Shown piece after piece: positions 7,827 to 15,237 of a stretch of 21,103 bases of DNA. The notes below the pieces were generated by a model, which was not told the DNA's origin, searched no databases, and was given only the letters and a program-made list of their open reading frames with translations. The translations under genes were made by a program, and so were the position numbers. This DNA comes from Gammaproteobacteria bacterium (GTDB lineage Bacteria > Pseudomonadota > Gammaproteobacteria > Chromatiales > Chromatiaceae), in assembly GCA_013041975.1 (NCBI GenBank), contig JABDQZ010000036.1, forward strand, positions 1 to 21,103, written 5' to 3'. Position 1 is the first letter of the stretch. Each line of letters starts with the position of its first letter.

Positions 7827-8942
7827 ATGTTTCAATGCTCAACAGCTGACTGGCTCCGGCTTATACGTGCCAATGGTATTGGCAGTAAAACGCTGATACC
7901 GCTTATCACCCAGTCTGATTCACTCGATCAGCTGTTTCAACTGTCATCGCAAACCTTTGCTTCAAAACTCAATCGGGCTCTCGCGCAAATCGATGAGCTG
8001 CAGTTTGAAAAGGATATTGCCTGGCTGTCTCAACCAGACTGCCATCTGATTTCTTTCACTGATGACCGCTATCCTGAACTGTTACGCCGCATTGAAGACC
8101 CGCCATTGGCACTTTTTGTTCATGGAGATGCTGATATACTCGGGCTTCCTCAAATTGCCATTGTCGGCAGCCGCAACCCAAGCAAGGGAGGCAGGGATAA
8201 TGCACATGCTTTCGCACGCTATCTTGGCCCATCGGGCCTGACCATCACAAGCGGCATGGCATTGGGCATAGATTCAGAAGCACATAAAGGCTGTCTCTCA
8301 GCCGGGACAAAAACCATTGCGGTAACCGGTACCGGGCCAGACAGGGTCTATCCGGCGAGTAATCGCCAGCTGGCACACCAGATAGCGGACCAGGGGGCGA
8401 TCATCACTGAATTTCCTCCTGGAACCGGCCCCCATCCCGGGCATTTTCCCAAACGAAACCGCATCATCAGCGGACTGAGCCTGGGCTGCCTGGTAGTAGA
8501 AGCCACTCAAAAAAGCGGCTCACTGATTACTGCACGACTGGCATCTGAACAGGGCCGGGAAGTATTCGCCATACCTGGCTCAATACATAACCCCCAGAGC
8601 AAAGGCTGCCACCAACTAATCAAGCAGGGCGCCAAGCTTGTTGAAGATGGACAGGATATTGTCGAAGAATTATCTGCCATGCTCTCCATTATCCAGCCAA
8701 CTTTTACTGAAAATATTATTAAAAAGGAATCAGCTTCTCCAATTGAGGATACAACGCCAGATAAAGAGTATTCAGATTTACTTGATAAAATGGGCTGGGA
8801 CCCGGTTTCAATCGAACAAATAATGGAGACAAGTGACCTGAAAGCAGAAGAACTCTCTTCCATGCTACTGTTGCTAGAACTTCAAGGTCATGTATCATCC
8901 GCACCCGGAGGCTACTTCAGCAGGATTAAGCCTCCTGAATAA
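7827..8942 (+). CDS. dprA: DNA-processing protein DprA (Smf)
   Basis: DprA binds incoming single-stranded DNA during natural transformation and loads RecA. The 371-residue protein has an N-terminal SAM-like region (1-75). The Rossmann-fold DprA core shows IAIVGSRNPSKGG (111-123), TSGMALGIDSEAHKG (141-155), the GTGPDRVYPASNR segment (168-180) and KRNRIISGLS (209-218) with GSLITARLASEQGREVFAIPG following. A charged linker (about 290-315) leads to a C-terminal winged-helix domain (about 316-366, LDKMGWDPVSIEQIM). Length is typical of proteobacterial DprA. A strong ribosome site AGGGAGG (7815-7821) precedes the ATG. It lies 44 bases after the TsaP-like gene. Confidence 0.97.
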   Translation: MFQCSTADWLRLIRANGIGSKTLIPLITQSDSLDQLFQLSSQTFASKLNRALAQIDELQFEKDIAWLSQPDCHLISFTDDRYPELLRRIEDPPLALFVHGDADILGLPQIAIVGSRNPSKGGRDNAHAFARYLGPSGLTITSGMALGIDSEAHKGCLSAGTKTIAVTGTGPDRVYPASNRQLAHQIADQGAIITEFPPGTGPHPGHFPKRNRIISGLSLGCLVVEATQKSGSLITARLASEQGREVFAIPGSIHNPQSKGCHQLIKQGAKLVEDGQDIVEELSAMLSIIQPTFTENIIKKESASPIEDTTPDKEYSDLLDKMGWDPVSIEQIMETSDLKAEELSSMLLLLELQGHVSSAPGGYFSRIKPPE

Positions 8943-9014
8943 GTGATGAATATCCTGTCATTTTTTCTCCGGGTCTGATATTTTGCCCCGGAAGACAGTT
9001 AAACCGGAGTCGCC

Positions 9015-9491
9015 GTGAACGAAAATGTGATTGATGTCCTCATCTACATCTATGAGAACTACATGGGAAATGAGGACAATATCCCGCATGATCAGATTTT
9101 GCTTGAGGAAGAACTGTCACAGGCCGGATTCCCTTCAACTGAAATCCAGAAAGCTTTTGACTGGCTTGATGACCTGGCACGCAACCAGATCACCATGAGC
9201 CAGAATCTAGCGGCAACCCCTTCCATGCGCATGTTGACGCCCCAGGAAGAACAACGCCTTGACATCGATGCCCGTGGCCTGCTGCTGACGCTTGAACAGA
9301 GTGGACTGCTCGATAAAACCAGTCGTGAACTGGTCATCGAACGTGCCATGGCACTGGATGAAGAGCAATTCAACAGCGAAGACATTAAATGGATTATTCT
9401 GCTGGTTTTGATGAACCAGCCCGGTAAAGAATCTGCTTTTGCGCAGATTGAAGAGATGATCTACAACCGCCCGACCGATCGCCTGCACTAA
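9015..9491 (+). CDS. smg: Smg protein (DUF494 family)
   Basis: This 158-residue acidic cytoplasmic protein of unknown biochemical role belongs to the Smg/DUF494 family. It is recognised by MNENVIDVLIYIYENYM at the N-terminus and DIKWIILLVLMNQPGKE near the C-terminus, and by its fixed place after dprA in gammaproteobacteria. Translation starts at GTG (9015), preceded by a CGGAG-like ribosome site. Its stop codon directly abuts the topA ATG with no gap, so topA translation is probably coupled. The 72 bases between dprA and this gene hold a weak hairpin but no intrinsic terminator, so read-through from dprA is likely. Confidence 0.93.
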   Translation: MNENVIDVLIYIYENYMGNEDNIPHDQILLEEELSQAGFPSTEIQKAFDWLDDLARNQITMSQNLAATPSMRMLTPQEEQRLDIDARGLLLTLEQSGLLDKTSRELVIERAMALDEEQFNSEDIKWIILLVLMNQPGKESAFAQIEEMIYNRPTDRLH

Positions 9492-11795
9492 ATGAAAAAT
9501 CTGGTAATTGTTGAGTCGCCAGCCAAGGCCAAAACCATTGAAAAGTACCTGGGTAAGGACTATGAGGTCCTCGCTTCGTACGGTCATGTCCGTGATTTAA
9601 TTCCCAAGGAAGGTGCCGTCGATCCAGCCAACGATTTCTCCATGAAATACCAGACGATTGAGCGCAATGACAAACACGTCAAGGCCATCGTCAGTAAACT
9701 CAAAAATGCCGACAATCTGTTGCTCGCTACTGACCCGGATCGCGAGGGTGAAGCCATATCATGGCACTTGCTGGAATTACTTAAAAACCGCAAGAAGTTG
9801 AAAGATAAAGGCATTTTCCGTGTTGTTTTCAACGAAATCACGAAAAAAGCCGTCAAACATGCGGTTGATAACCCGCGTGAAATTTCCATGGACCTGGTCA
9901 ATGCTCAACAGGCACGCCGGGCACTGGATTACCTGGTAGGCTTCAACCTTTCTCCCTTGTTGTGGAAAAAAATTCGTCGCGGCCTGTCTGCAGGACGCGT
10001 ACAAAGCCCGGCACTGCGCATGATTGTCGAGCGCGAAGAAGAAATTGAAGCCTTCAAGCCTCGCGAATACTGGAGCATCAAAGCCCAGAGCAAAAAAGAC
10101 AAGCAGGAATTTGCTGCCAAATTAACCCGGTTTGGTGGTGATAAAATAGAACAATTCAGCATTACTGATGGAAGCCGTGCTAGCGAAGTTGAACAGGCCT
10201 TGCTTGGCGCTGCTAACGGCTTGCTGGATGTCATCAAGGTCAGCAAGAAACAGCGCAAACGCAATCCTGCTCCACCTTTTACAACTTCCACACTGCAGCA
10301 GGAAGCCGCGCGAAAACTCGGTTTTACCACACAGCGTACCATGCGTATTGCCCAGCAGCTCTATGAAGGCATTGAAATTGGTGACGGCAATACCGGTTTG
10401 ATTACCTACATGCGTACTGACTCGGTTAATCTTTCTGACGAAGCTGTCAGCGAATTACGTGATTTTATTGCCAAAAAATATGGCAAAGACCAGCTGCCGG
10501 ATGCAGTCAGGACCTTCAAAACCAAGTCCAAGAATGCCCAGGAAGCTCACGAGGCCATCAGGCCAACCTCTGCCGCCCGTGAACCGGTAAAAATTGCACA
10601 ATTTTTGAACAAGGATCAGCAAAAGCTTTATGACCTGATCTGGAAGCGCACCGTAGCCTGTCAGATGATCCATGCCACCATGCACACCGTGGCTGCCGAT
10701 CTCGCAGCTGGCACTGAAGACAACGTTTTCAGGGCCAATGGCTCAACCATTGCCAATCCCGGCTTTATCCAGGTCTACCAGGAAGGCAAGGATGACGTTA
10801 AACCGGATGATGATAAAGATGAAAAAATGCTGCCGGAACTGGTTGAAGGTGAAAAGATCGATTTAATTGCCGTATTACCGGAACAGCACTTTACCGAACC
10901 ACCTCCGCGCTACAGTGAGGCCAGCCTGGTAAAAGCCCTCGAAGAACACGGCATCGGCCGTCCCTCAACCTATGCCTCGATCATTTCGACATTGCAGGAT
11001 CGTGATTATGTTGAACTGGAACAAAAACGTTTCTACCCAACGGATGTGGGCCGAATTGTAAACAAGTTCCTGACCAACTATTTCACCAAGTATGTTGATT
11101 ACGACTTTACTGCCAACCTTGAAGACGAGCTGGATGCTGTTTCACGTGGTGAAGAAGAATGGATACCGCTGCTGAGAAATTTCTGGCAACCTTTCAAGGA
11201 TCAGATTGACCATACTCAGGAAAACGTTCAGCGTTCTGACGTCACCCAGGAAAAAATTGATGAGAAATGTCCCAAATGTGAAGGACAACTCTCAATTCGT
11301 TTAGGTCGAAATGGACGCTTTATCGGCTGCACGAACTATCCCGAATGTGACTATACCCGTAACCTGAACGATGATGGCAGCAGCAACGAACCTGAACAGG
11401 TCGGTCGCGACTGTCCAAAATGCAGCAAACCGCTGATTTTCAAACAGGGGCGCTATGGCAAGTTTATTGGTTGCTCAGGCTATCCTGACTGCAAACACAT
11501 CGAGCCACTGGAAAAGCCCACCGATACTGGTGTGACCTGCCCGAAATGTAATGAGGGCACCATCATGAAAAGGAAGTCACGTCGCGGCAAGATTTTCTAT
11601 TCCTGTTCCGGTTATCCCAAATGTGATTACGCTATCTGGAATGAACCGGTTGCAGAACCCTGCCCAAGCTGCGGCTGGCCTATACTCACGATTAAAACCA
11701 CAAAGCGTCGTGGTACTGAAAAAGTGTGCCCACAGCAAGACTGTTCTTTTGCTGAACCTTACGAAGTACCGGAAACTGCTAAAGAAACCGAATAA
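9492..11795 (+). CDS. topA: DNA topoisomerase I (type IA)
   Basis: TopA relaxes negative supercoils by single-strand passage. The 767-residue protein begins with a TOPRIM domain: E8 in VIVESPAKAK and the metal-binding D81, D83, E85 in ATDPDREGE. The catalytic tyrosine is Y306 in GLITYMRTDS. The C-terminus, from about residue 593, has four successive cysteine-rich zinc ribbons (pairs CPKC/CTNYPEC, CPKC/CSGYPDC, CPKC/CSGYPKC, CPSC/CPQQDC). E. coli TopA is 865 residues, with three zinc ribbons followed by two zinc-free ones; this protein is shorter, stops after the fourth ribbon and keeps cysteines in it. It follows smg without a gap and precedes tsaC by 6 bases. Confidence 0.98.
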   Translation: MKNLVIVESPAKAKTIEKYLGKDYEVLASYGHVRDLIPKEGAVDPANDFSMKYQTIERNDKHVKAIVSKLKNADNLLLATDPDREGEAISWHLLELLKNRKKLKDKGIFRVVFNEITKKAVKHAVDNPREISMDLVNAQQARRALDYLVGFNLSPLLWKKIRRGLSAGRVQSPALRMIVEREEEIEAFKPREYWSIKAQSKKDKQEFAAKLTRFGGDKIEQFSITDGSRASEVEQALLGAANGLLDVIKVSKKQRKRNPAPPFTTSTLQQEAARKLGFTTQRTMRIAQQLYEGIEIGDGNTGLITYMRTDSVNLSDEAVSELRDFIAKKYGKDQLPDAVRTFKTKSKNAQEAHEAIRPTSAAREPVKIAQFLNKDQQKLYDLIWKRTVACQMIHATMHTVAADLAAGTEDNVFRANGSTIANPGFIQVYQEGKDDVKPDDDKDEKMLPELVEGEKIDLIAVLPEQHFTEPPPRYSEASLVKALEEHGIGRPSTYASIISTLQDRDYVELEQKRFYPTDVGRIVNKFLTNYFTKYVDYDFTANLEDELDAVSRGEEEWIPLLRNFWQPFKDQIDHTQENVQRSDVTQEKIDEKCPKCEGQLSIRLGRNGRFIGCTNYPECDYTRNLNDDGSSNEPEQVGRDCPKCSKPLIFKQGRYGKFIGCSGYPDCKHIEPLEKPTDTGVTCPKCNEGTIMKRKSRRGKIFYSCSGYPKCDYAIWNEPVAEPCPSCGWPILTIKTTKRRGTEKVCPQQDCSFAEPYEVPETAKETE

Positions 11796-11801
11796 TTCTT
11801 G

Positions 11802-12353
11802 ATGACGCCGTTCGCCTGCCGTAACGCGGCCCGCTATGTCCAGCAAGGCAAGGTCATCGCCTATCCTACTGAAGCCGTTTTTGGCCTGGGCTGTCACCCA
11901 CTTGATGCTCAAGCTGTTAAACAGATTCTTAAAATAAAGCAGCGACCTGTCAGTAAAGGCCTGATTCTTATTGCATCAGATTTTAGCCAGTTAAGACCTT
12001 ATGTAGCAGACGTTGCTGATGAATTTCTTGAACAGGCATTCAAGACCTGGCCCGGCCCCAATACCTGGCTGTTTCCCAAAAACCCGGCGACACCTTACTG
12101 GCTTACCGGTGATTTTGAAACGATTGCCGTGCGTGTTTCTGCTCATCCAGTGGTTCAGGATCTATGTAATACAGCTGGTACTGCCCTGGTATCAACCAGT
12201 GCCAACAGAAGCCAGCAGGAACCTGCTCGTAGCGCTCTGCAATGTCGATTTAAACAGCTCAGCGTTGATATGATAGTCAACGGTCAAGTTGACTTATCAG
12301 CCCGACCATCAGTGATTACTGATCTATTAAGCGGTAAATTAATTAGAACATAA
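11802..12353 (+). CDS. tsaC: Threonylcarbamoyl-AMP synthase (YrdC/TsaC/RimN)
   Basis: TsaC makes threonylcarbamoyl-AMP from threonine, bicarbonate and ATP, the first step of the t6A37 modification of ANN-decoding tRNAs. The 183-residue product has the YrdC signature: VIAYPTEAVFGLGCHP near the N-terminus, ILKIKQRPVSKGLILIA, then PGPNTWLFP, IAVRVSAHP and the C-terminal LVSTSANRS. It is the short single-domain type, as in E. coli. I chose ATG 11802 over the in-frame TTG one codon earlier. It lies 6 bases after topA, so it is probably cotranscribed. Confidence 0.96.
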   Translation: MTPFACRNAARYVQQGKVIAYPTEAVFGLGCHPLDAQAVKQILKIKQRPVSKGLILIASDFSQLRPYVADVADEFLEQAFKTWPGPNTWLFPKNPATPYWLTGDFETIAVRVSAHPVVQDLCNTAGTALVSTSANRSQQEPARSALQCRFKQLSVDMIVNGQVDLSARPSVITDLLSGKLIRT

Positions 12354-12372
12354 CCCAGAACAGAACACCGGA

Positions 12373-12483
12373 GGCTGTTGTACCCCCGGTCCTTTTTAAG
12401 GCATTTGGCAGCAAGGAGGCTGCCAAAGAGCGTACATGGATGTATTCACAGCGTCCTTAAAAAGGACCGGGGGTACAGCAGCC
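12373..12483. repeat. 111-bp cruciform-like inverted-repeat element between tsaC and hemF
   Basis: Two 29-base arms, 12373-12401 and 12455-12483, are reverse complements except for one position that would be a G-U pair. The inner 22 bases (12380-12401 with 12455-12476) match perfectly and contain GTACCCCCGGTCC. The 53-base centre holds a second perfect 9-bp hairpin (TTTGGCAGC 12404-12412 with GCTGCCAAA 12419-12427, loop AAGGAG) and a small TACAT/ATGTA hairpin (12433-12444). No T-tract follows, so it is not a classic terminator. The nested hairpins resemble intergenic REP- or MITE-like elements. Part of the minus strand (GGACGCTGTGAATACATCC) looks like repeats I remember from marine gammaproteobacteria, unverified. 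No clear target duplication seen. Confidence 0.85.
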
Positions 12484-12506
12484 GATCTCTGCCAAAAGGA
12501 CAATTT

Positions 12507-13421
12507 ATGACTACGCCTCCAGATATCGAAGCTGTAAAAAACTACTTACTCGGATTACAGGACTCCATTTGTGATGCCCTGAGCAAAGAAGATGGACAGG
12601 CTTTTAAAGAAGACAGCTGGGAACGCCCCGGTGGCGGTGGCGGCCGTTCACGCGTCATCGAAGAAGGTAATATTATTGAAAAAGGCGGAGTGAACTTCTC
12701 GCATGTTTTTGGTGACGGGCTGCCACCCTCTGCAACAGCTGCAAGACCTGAACTGGCTGGACGCTCCTTCCAGGCCATGGGTGTATCGCTGGTTATTCAT
12801 CCACATAATCCCTACATACCGACATCACACGCCAATGTACGCTTCTTTATCGCAGAAAAACAAGGCGCCGAGCCTGTCTGGTGGTTTGGAGGCGGCTTTG
12901 ACCTTACCCCTTATTATGGTTTTGACGAAGACGTCGTTCACTGGCATCAGACAAGCAAAGAAGCCTGTGATCCCTATGGTAAAGAGATATATCCAAAATA
13001 TAAAAAATGGTGTGACGATTACTTCTACCTGAAACACCGTAGCGAGCCGCGTGGTGTCGGCGGCCTTTTTTTCGATGACCTGAATGAGCGGGGATTTGAA
13101 AAGTCTTTCAGCTTCATGCAAAGCGTCGGCAATCACTATATTGATGCCTACCTGCCTATTATGCAAAAGCGCAAAGATCATGAATATGGCGACCGGGAAC
13201 GCGATTTTCAGCTCTATCGCCGTGGGCGCTATGTTGAATTCAATCTGGTTTTTGATCGTGGCACCATCTTTGGGCTACAGACAGGCGGACGTACTGAATC
13301 CATCCTTATGTCCCTGCCGCCACTGGTTAAATGGAAGTACGACTGGTCCCCTGAACCCGGTAGTCCGGAAGCAGAACTCTATGACAAATTTCTGAAACCT
13401 CAGGACTGGCTGGAAAAGTAA
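12507..13421 (+). CDS. hemF: Oxygen-dependent coproporphyrinogen III oxidase
   Basis: HemF uses O2 to convert coproporphyrinogen III to protoporphyrinogen IX, a late step of heme synthesis. The 304-residue product carries family hallmarks: WERPGGGGGRSRVIE (38-52), TSHANVRFF (106-114), WWFGGGFDLTPYYGF (125-139), LKHRSEPRGVGGLFFDDL (175-192) and YVEFNLVFDRGTIFGLQTGG (242-261). Likely metal-ligand histidines are H98, H108, H147 and H177, matching the E. coli spacing. I chose ATG 12507 because AAAGGA lies six bases before it and the N-terminus MTTPPDIEAVKNYL fits the family. A longer frame opened by TTG at 12378 only reads through the inverted repeat. Needing O2 points to an aerobic or facultative organism. 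Confidence 0.98.
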   Translation: MTTPPDIEAVKNYLLGLQDSICDALSKEDGQAFKEDSWERPGGGGGRSRVIEEGNIIEKGGVNFSHVFGDGLPPSATAARPELAGRSFQAMGVSLVIHPHNPYIPTSHANVRFFIAEKQGAEPVWWFGGGFDLTPYYGFDEDVVHWHQTSKEACDPYGKEIYPKYKKWCDDYFYLKHRSEPRGVGGLFFDDLNERGFEKSFSFMQSVGNHYIDAYLPIMQKRKDHEYGDRERDFQLYRRGRYVEFNLVFDRGTIFGLQTGGRTESILMSLPPLVKWKYDWSPEPGSPEAELYDKFLKPQDWLEK

Positions 13422-13454
13422 AAAAAAGGCTCATCCGGGGAAAGGATGAGCCTT
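13421..13454 (-). terminator. Intrinsic terminator for leftward transcription
   Basis: An 11-bp perfect stem (13426-13436 with 13444-13454, AAGGCTCATCC and its complement) with a 7-base loop is followed on the minus strand by a T-tract (13421-13427 are all A on the plus strand). It terminates the radical SAM transcript, about 130 bases past its stop codon. In the hemF direction the hairpin starts 4 bases after the stop but has no T-tract, so it would work poorly for hemF. It touches the last base of the hemF stop codon. Confidence 0.88.
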
Positions 13455-13583
13455 AGACCAATGCGCCAAACCAAGCGCGGGAGGAGAAAACAAAAAATAT
13501 CGTTTCACTACTGCTTTCAACGGCAAGAGACGCGATTTCTTTAGTCATTTAGATCATCAATTCAGCAAATAAGAAGTTACTTC
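13422..13583 (-). other. 3' trailer of the radical SAM gene, possible 3'-derived small RNA
   Basis: This 162-base region lies between the convergent hemF and radical SAM stops and has no plausible gene. On the minus strand it contains a pyrimidine-rich TTTTCTCCTCCCGCGC segment (about 13475-13490), then a short GCGC/GCGC hairpin (13463-13466 with 13475-13478), then the strong terminator. That arrangement, a C-rich unpaired stretch followed by hairpins and a T-tract, is common in 3'-UTR-derived small RNAs. The evidence is suggestive only. On the plus strand GGAGGAG (13480-13486) looks like an orphan ribosome site, with no start codon at a usable distance. Confidence 0.3.
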
Positions 13584-14183
13584 TCAACCTACTCTATCCA
13601 GTTCGCGCTGGCGAAATTTCACCCCCAGTTCGGTAGCCATTTGCCTGCAGGCATTGATATCAACATTTTCAAGCCCGTTGATTGCAGTAACGGTTACATC
13701 ATCAATATAGGCAGGAGCCTGCCTGACGAATTCCAGCATGGCCTGATAGGATCCAGGTAATTGCGGCTGGCAAAGCTGGTTATAAACTTCCTCGTTCTGT
13801 GCATTGATGGATATGGATACACTGTCTACCACGGCACCCAGCTCCGGCAGAATATTCCGCTTGTTCACAAGATTACCCAGCCCATCAGTATTTAAGCGAA
13901 TTTTCTTGTCCCGCTTTTTTATCTCTGTAGCAACAGCCAACAGTGTTTTCAGTCTTAATGTCGGCTCACCAAAGCCACAAAAAACGATTTCATCATAAGA
14001 CTCAAGTTCAGGCAGACTTTGCAGAATTTCATCGACTTCCGGGCGATGATCCATTTCCAGGTCATAGCCCTGTACGTGATAGTCACCGTGAGTTTTGGGG
14101 CAAAACTCGCACACCAGTGTGCAGCGATCAGTAATGCTCAGGTAAAGACTGTTTCTGATGGGATAGGCGATCTGCTGTTTCAT
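13584..14183 (-). CDS. Small radical SAM protein, TatD-linked type
   Basis: This 199-residue protein has the radical SAM iron-sulfur motif CxxxCxxC (C21, C25, C28 in ITDRCTLVCEFCPKTHG). FCGFGEP (68-74) replaces the usual GGEP, and LNTDGLGN (97-104) and SVSISINAQNEEVYNQLCQP (121-140) follow. The pattern and short length resemble what I recall as the TatD-associated radical SAM family, whose reaction is unknown. There is no tatD in this window and no extra cluster-binding domain. I chose ATG 14183: the upstream ATG at 14231 would make translation cross an intrinsic terminator, and MKQQIAYPIRNSLYLSITDR fits the family start. Downstream lies a 130-base trailer ending in a terminator. A close alternative is a QueE- or Nif-type activator-like enzyme, less well matched. 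Confidence 0.85.
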   Translation of the reverse strand: MKQQIAYPIRNSLYLSITDRCTLVCEFCPKTHGDYHVQGYDLEMDHRPEVDEILQSLPELESYDEIVFCGFGEPTLRLKTLLAVATEIKKRDKKIRLNTDGLGNLVNKRNILPELGAVVDSVSISINAQNEEVYNQLCQPQLPGSYQAMLEFVRQAPAYIDDVTVTAINGLENVDINACRQMATELGVKFRQRELDRVG

Positions 14184-14197
14184 AGTTTTATTATCGC

Positions 14198-14224
14198 AAA
14201 AAAAAAACGGCTTTCGCCGCTTTT
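14198..14224 (-). terminator. Intrinsic terminator of the mlaC-like gene
   Basis: On the minus strand AAAAGCGGC, the tetraloop GAAA and GCCGTTTTT form a 9-bp stem with one G-U pair, followed by a run of ten T (A on the plus strand at 14198-14207). It lies about 40 bases after the mlaC-like stop and just before the radical SAM start at 14183. It separates the two transcription units and argues against the longer radical SAM reading frame. Confidence 0.9.
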
Positions 14225-14263
14225 CAATCACTTAAATATTATTAATATTCAAGGGGAGGGAGT

Positions 14264-14920
14264 TCATTCAGCCGCTGACATGGCCACCTTTTTCATTTCA
14301 GGATTCTCGGTTGCCTCGGCAATTTTCTGGTCATTGCTTTCTGTCAGGTGAGTCAGCAGGCCATTCATACCACCGGTGCGAATCAGTCGGTTGAAACTAC
14401 TGCGGTAATTGGTAATCAGGCTCATGCCTTCAATTTTTACATCGTAGACCTTCCAGCCTTCACCTTTGTCGCGCATGCGATAATCGACGGCGACTGCAGG
14501 ACCGTTACGGGAAATCTTGGTACGAACCATGACATCGTTGGCTTTATTACCCATTCTGGTTTTAAGAAAGTTGATCTTCCAGTCATCCAGTTCATTGAAT
14601 GCCGTGGCATAGGTCCTGACCAGCATTCTCTTGAATTCATGTTTAAACGTTTCTTTCTGCTCAGCAGAAGCACGCTTCCAGTAGCGACCCAGAACCAAAC
14701 CTGAAATTCTGTTCAGATCGAAATGAGGGATCAGCACCTCGTCAACCATCTGGTAAACATAGGCTGGATCGGAAGTCAGTAAATCGCGATCATGTTTGAG
14801 CAAAAGCTTGATTTCGTTGGAAGTATCGTCAATCACCTGCTGTGGAGCAGAGAGCTCGGCTGCCGTGATAGAGGTTGAAGTAAAAAAAACAAATGCGAAA
14901 AATGTTTTTAATAATTTCAT
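14264..14920 (-). CDS. mlaC: MlaC/Ttg2D-family periplasmic phospholipid-binding protein
   Basis: This 218-residue exported protein has a signal peptide (MKLLKTFFAFVFFTSTSITA, cleavage near ITAAE). The body matches the MlaC (Tol_Tol_Ttg2) family: VDEVLIPHFDLNRISGLVLG, YWKRASAEQKETFKHEFKRM, DYRMRDKGEGWKVYDVKIEG and SLITNYRSSFNRLI. MlaC shuttles phospholipids between the outer-membrane MlaA and inner-membrane MlaFEDB complexes. Here it stands alone, with its own terminator and no mlaF, E, D, B or A nearby, so the symbol is at family level and it may be a paralogue with other partners. I chose ATG 14920 because AGGGAA (14928-14933) lies seven bases upstream; the earlier ATG at 14944 would place that site inside the gene. 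Confidence 0.9.
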   Translation of the reverse strand: MKLLKTFFAFVFFTSTSITAAELSAPQQVIDDTSNEIKLLLKHDRDLLTSDPAYVYQMVDEVLIPHFDLNRISGLVLGRYWKRASAEQKETFKHEFKRMLVRTYATAFNELDDWKINFLKTRMGNKANDVMVRTKISRNGPAVAVDYRMRDKGEGWKVYDVKIEGMSLITNYRSSFNRLIRTGGMNGLLTHLTESNDQKIAEATENPEMKKVAMSAAE

Positions 14921-15237
14921 TGCGCTATTCCCTGAATATGTCATTTTTAAGTATTCTAGTCTTTACCAGATTCCCTGGTTTATTGAGCAAACAACAGGCC
15001 AGAAACACTAATCCATTAAAAATCAGTTAATTAGCCAAATCATTATTTTTCAGAACCATATTCTGCACGGTATTTAACTGTCTGATAACGAAATATCGTG
15101 TCAAAATACAGCGACTGGCTAACTGCTCTGCCTCAATTTCAGCGAGTGTACCAATGGCAATTATGATATGAAATTCAGAATATCCCTATTGGGGAAAAAC
15201 CGGGTTTTTTTAAAGTAGACTATTAACTGTTTAACGG
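14921..15237. other. 317-base intergenic region without a recognised gene
   Basis: This stretch separates the mlaC-like start from the thioredoxin stop, both leftward. It is AT-rich. It should contain the mlaC-like promoter and the thioredoxin 3' end. TAGAAT (minus strand, near 14952-14957) is a possible -10 box without a good -35. Near 15195-15211 a self-complementary AAAAACCGGGTTTTTTT run could act as a weak terminator, but the loop geometry is poor. I see no convincing small gene or RNA. Confidence 0.5.

Noticed and set aside
8943..9014. Terminator between dprA and smg
   Set aside because: TCCGGG/CCCGGA gives a 6-bp stem with a 13-base loop but no T-run follows on the plus strand.
12373..12483. 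Integron attC site or Rho-independent terminator
   Set aside because: No GTTRRRY/RYYYAAC core pair at the ends, no cassette or integrase nearby, and no T-tract after the stem.
12378..12506. N-terminal extension of hemF from TTG 12378
   Set aside because: It translates the inverted-repeat element, has no family similarity, and ATG 12507 has a proper AAAGGA site six bases upstream.
13479..13500. Orphan GGGAGGAG ribosome site implying a small plus-strand gene
   Set aside because: No ATG, GTG or TTG at a usable distance with an open frame; more likely the complement of a C-rich trailer segment.
14184..14231. Longer radical SAM start at 14231
   Set aside because: The segment contains the intrinsic terminator of the mlaC-like gene and no ribosome site; the family start fits ATG 14183.
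15195..15211. Intrinsic terminator after the thioredoxin gene
   Set aside because: The AAAAACCGGGTTTTT run is nearly palindromic but leaves a loop of only one to three bases, with A/T pairs forming most of the stem; too weak to call.
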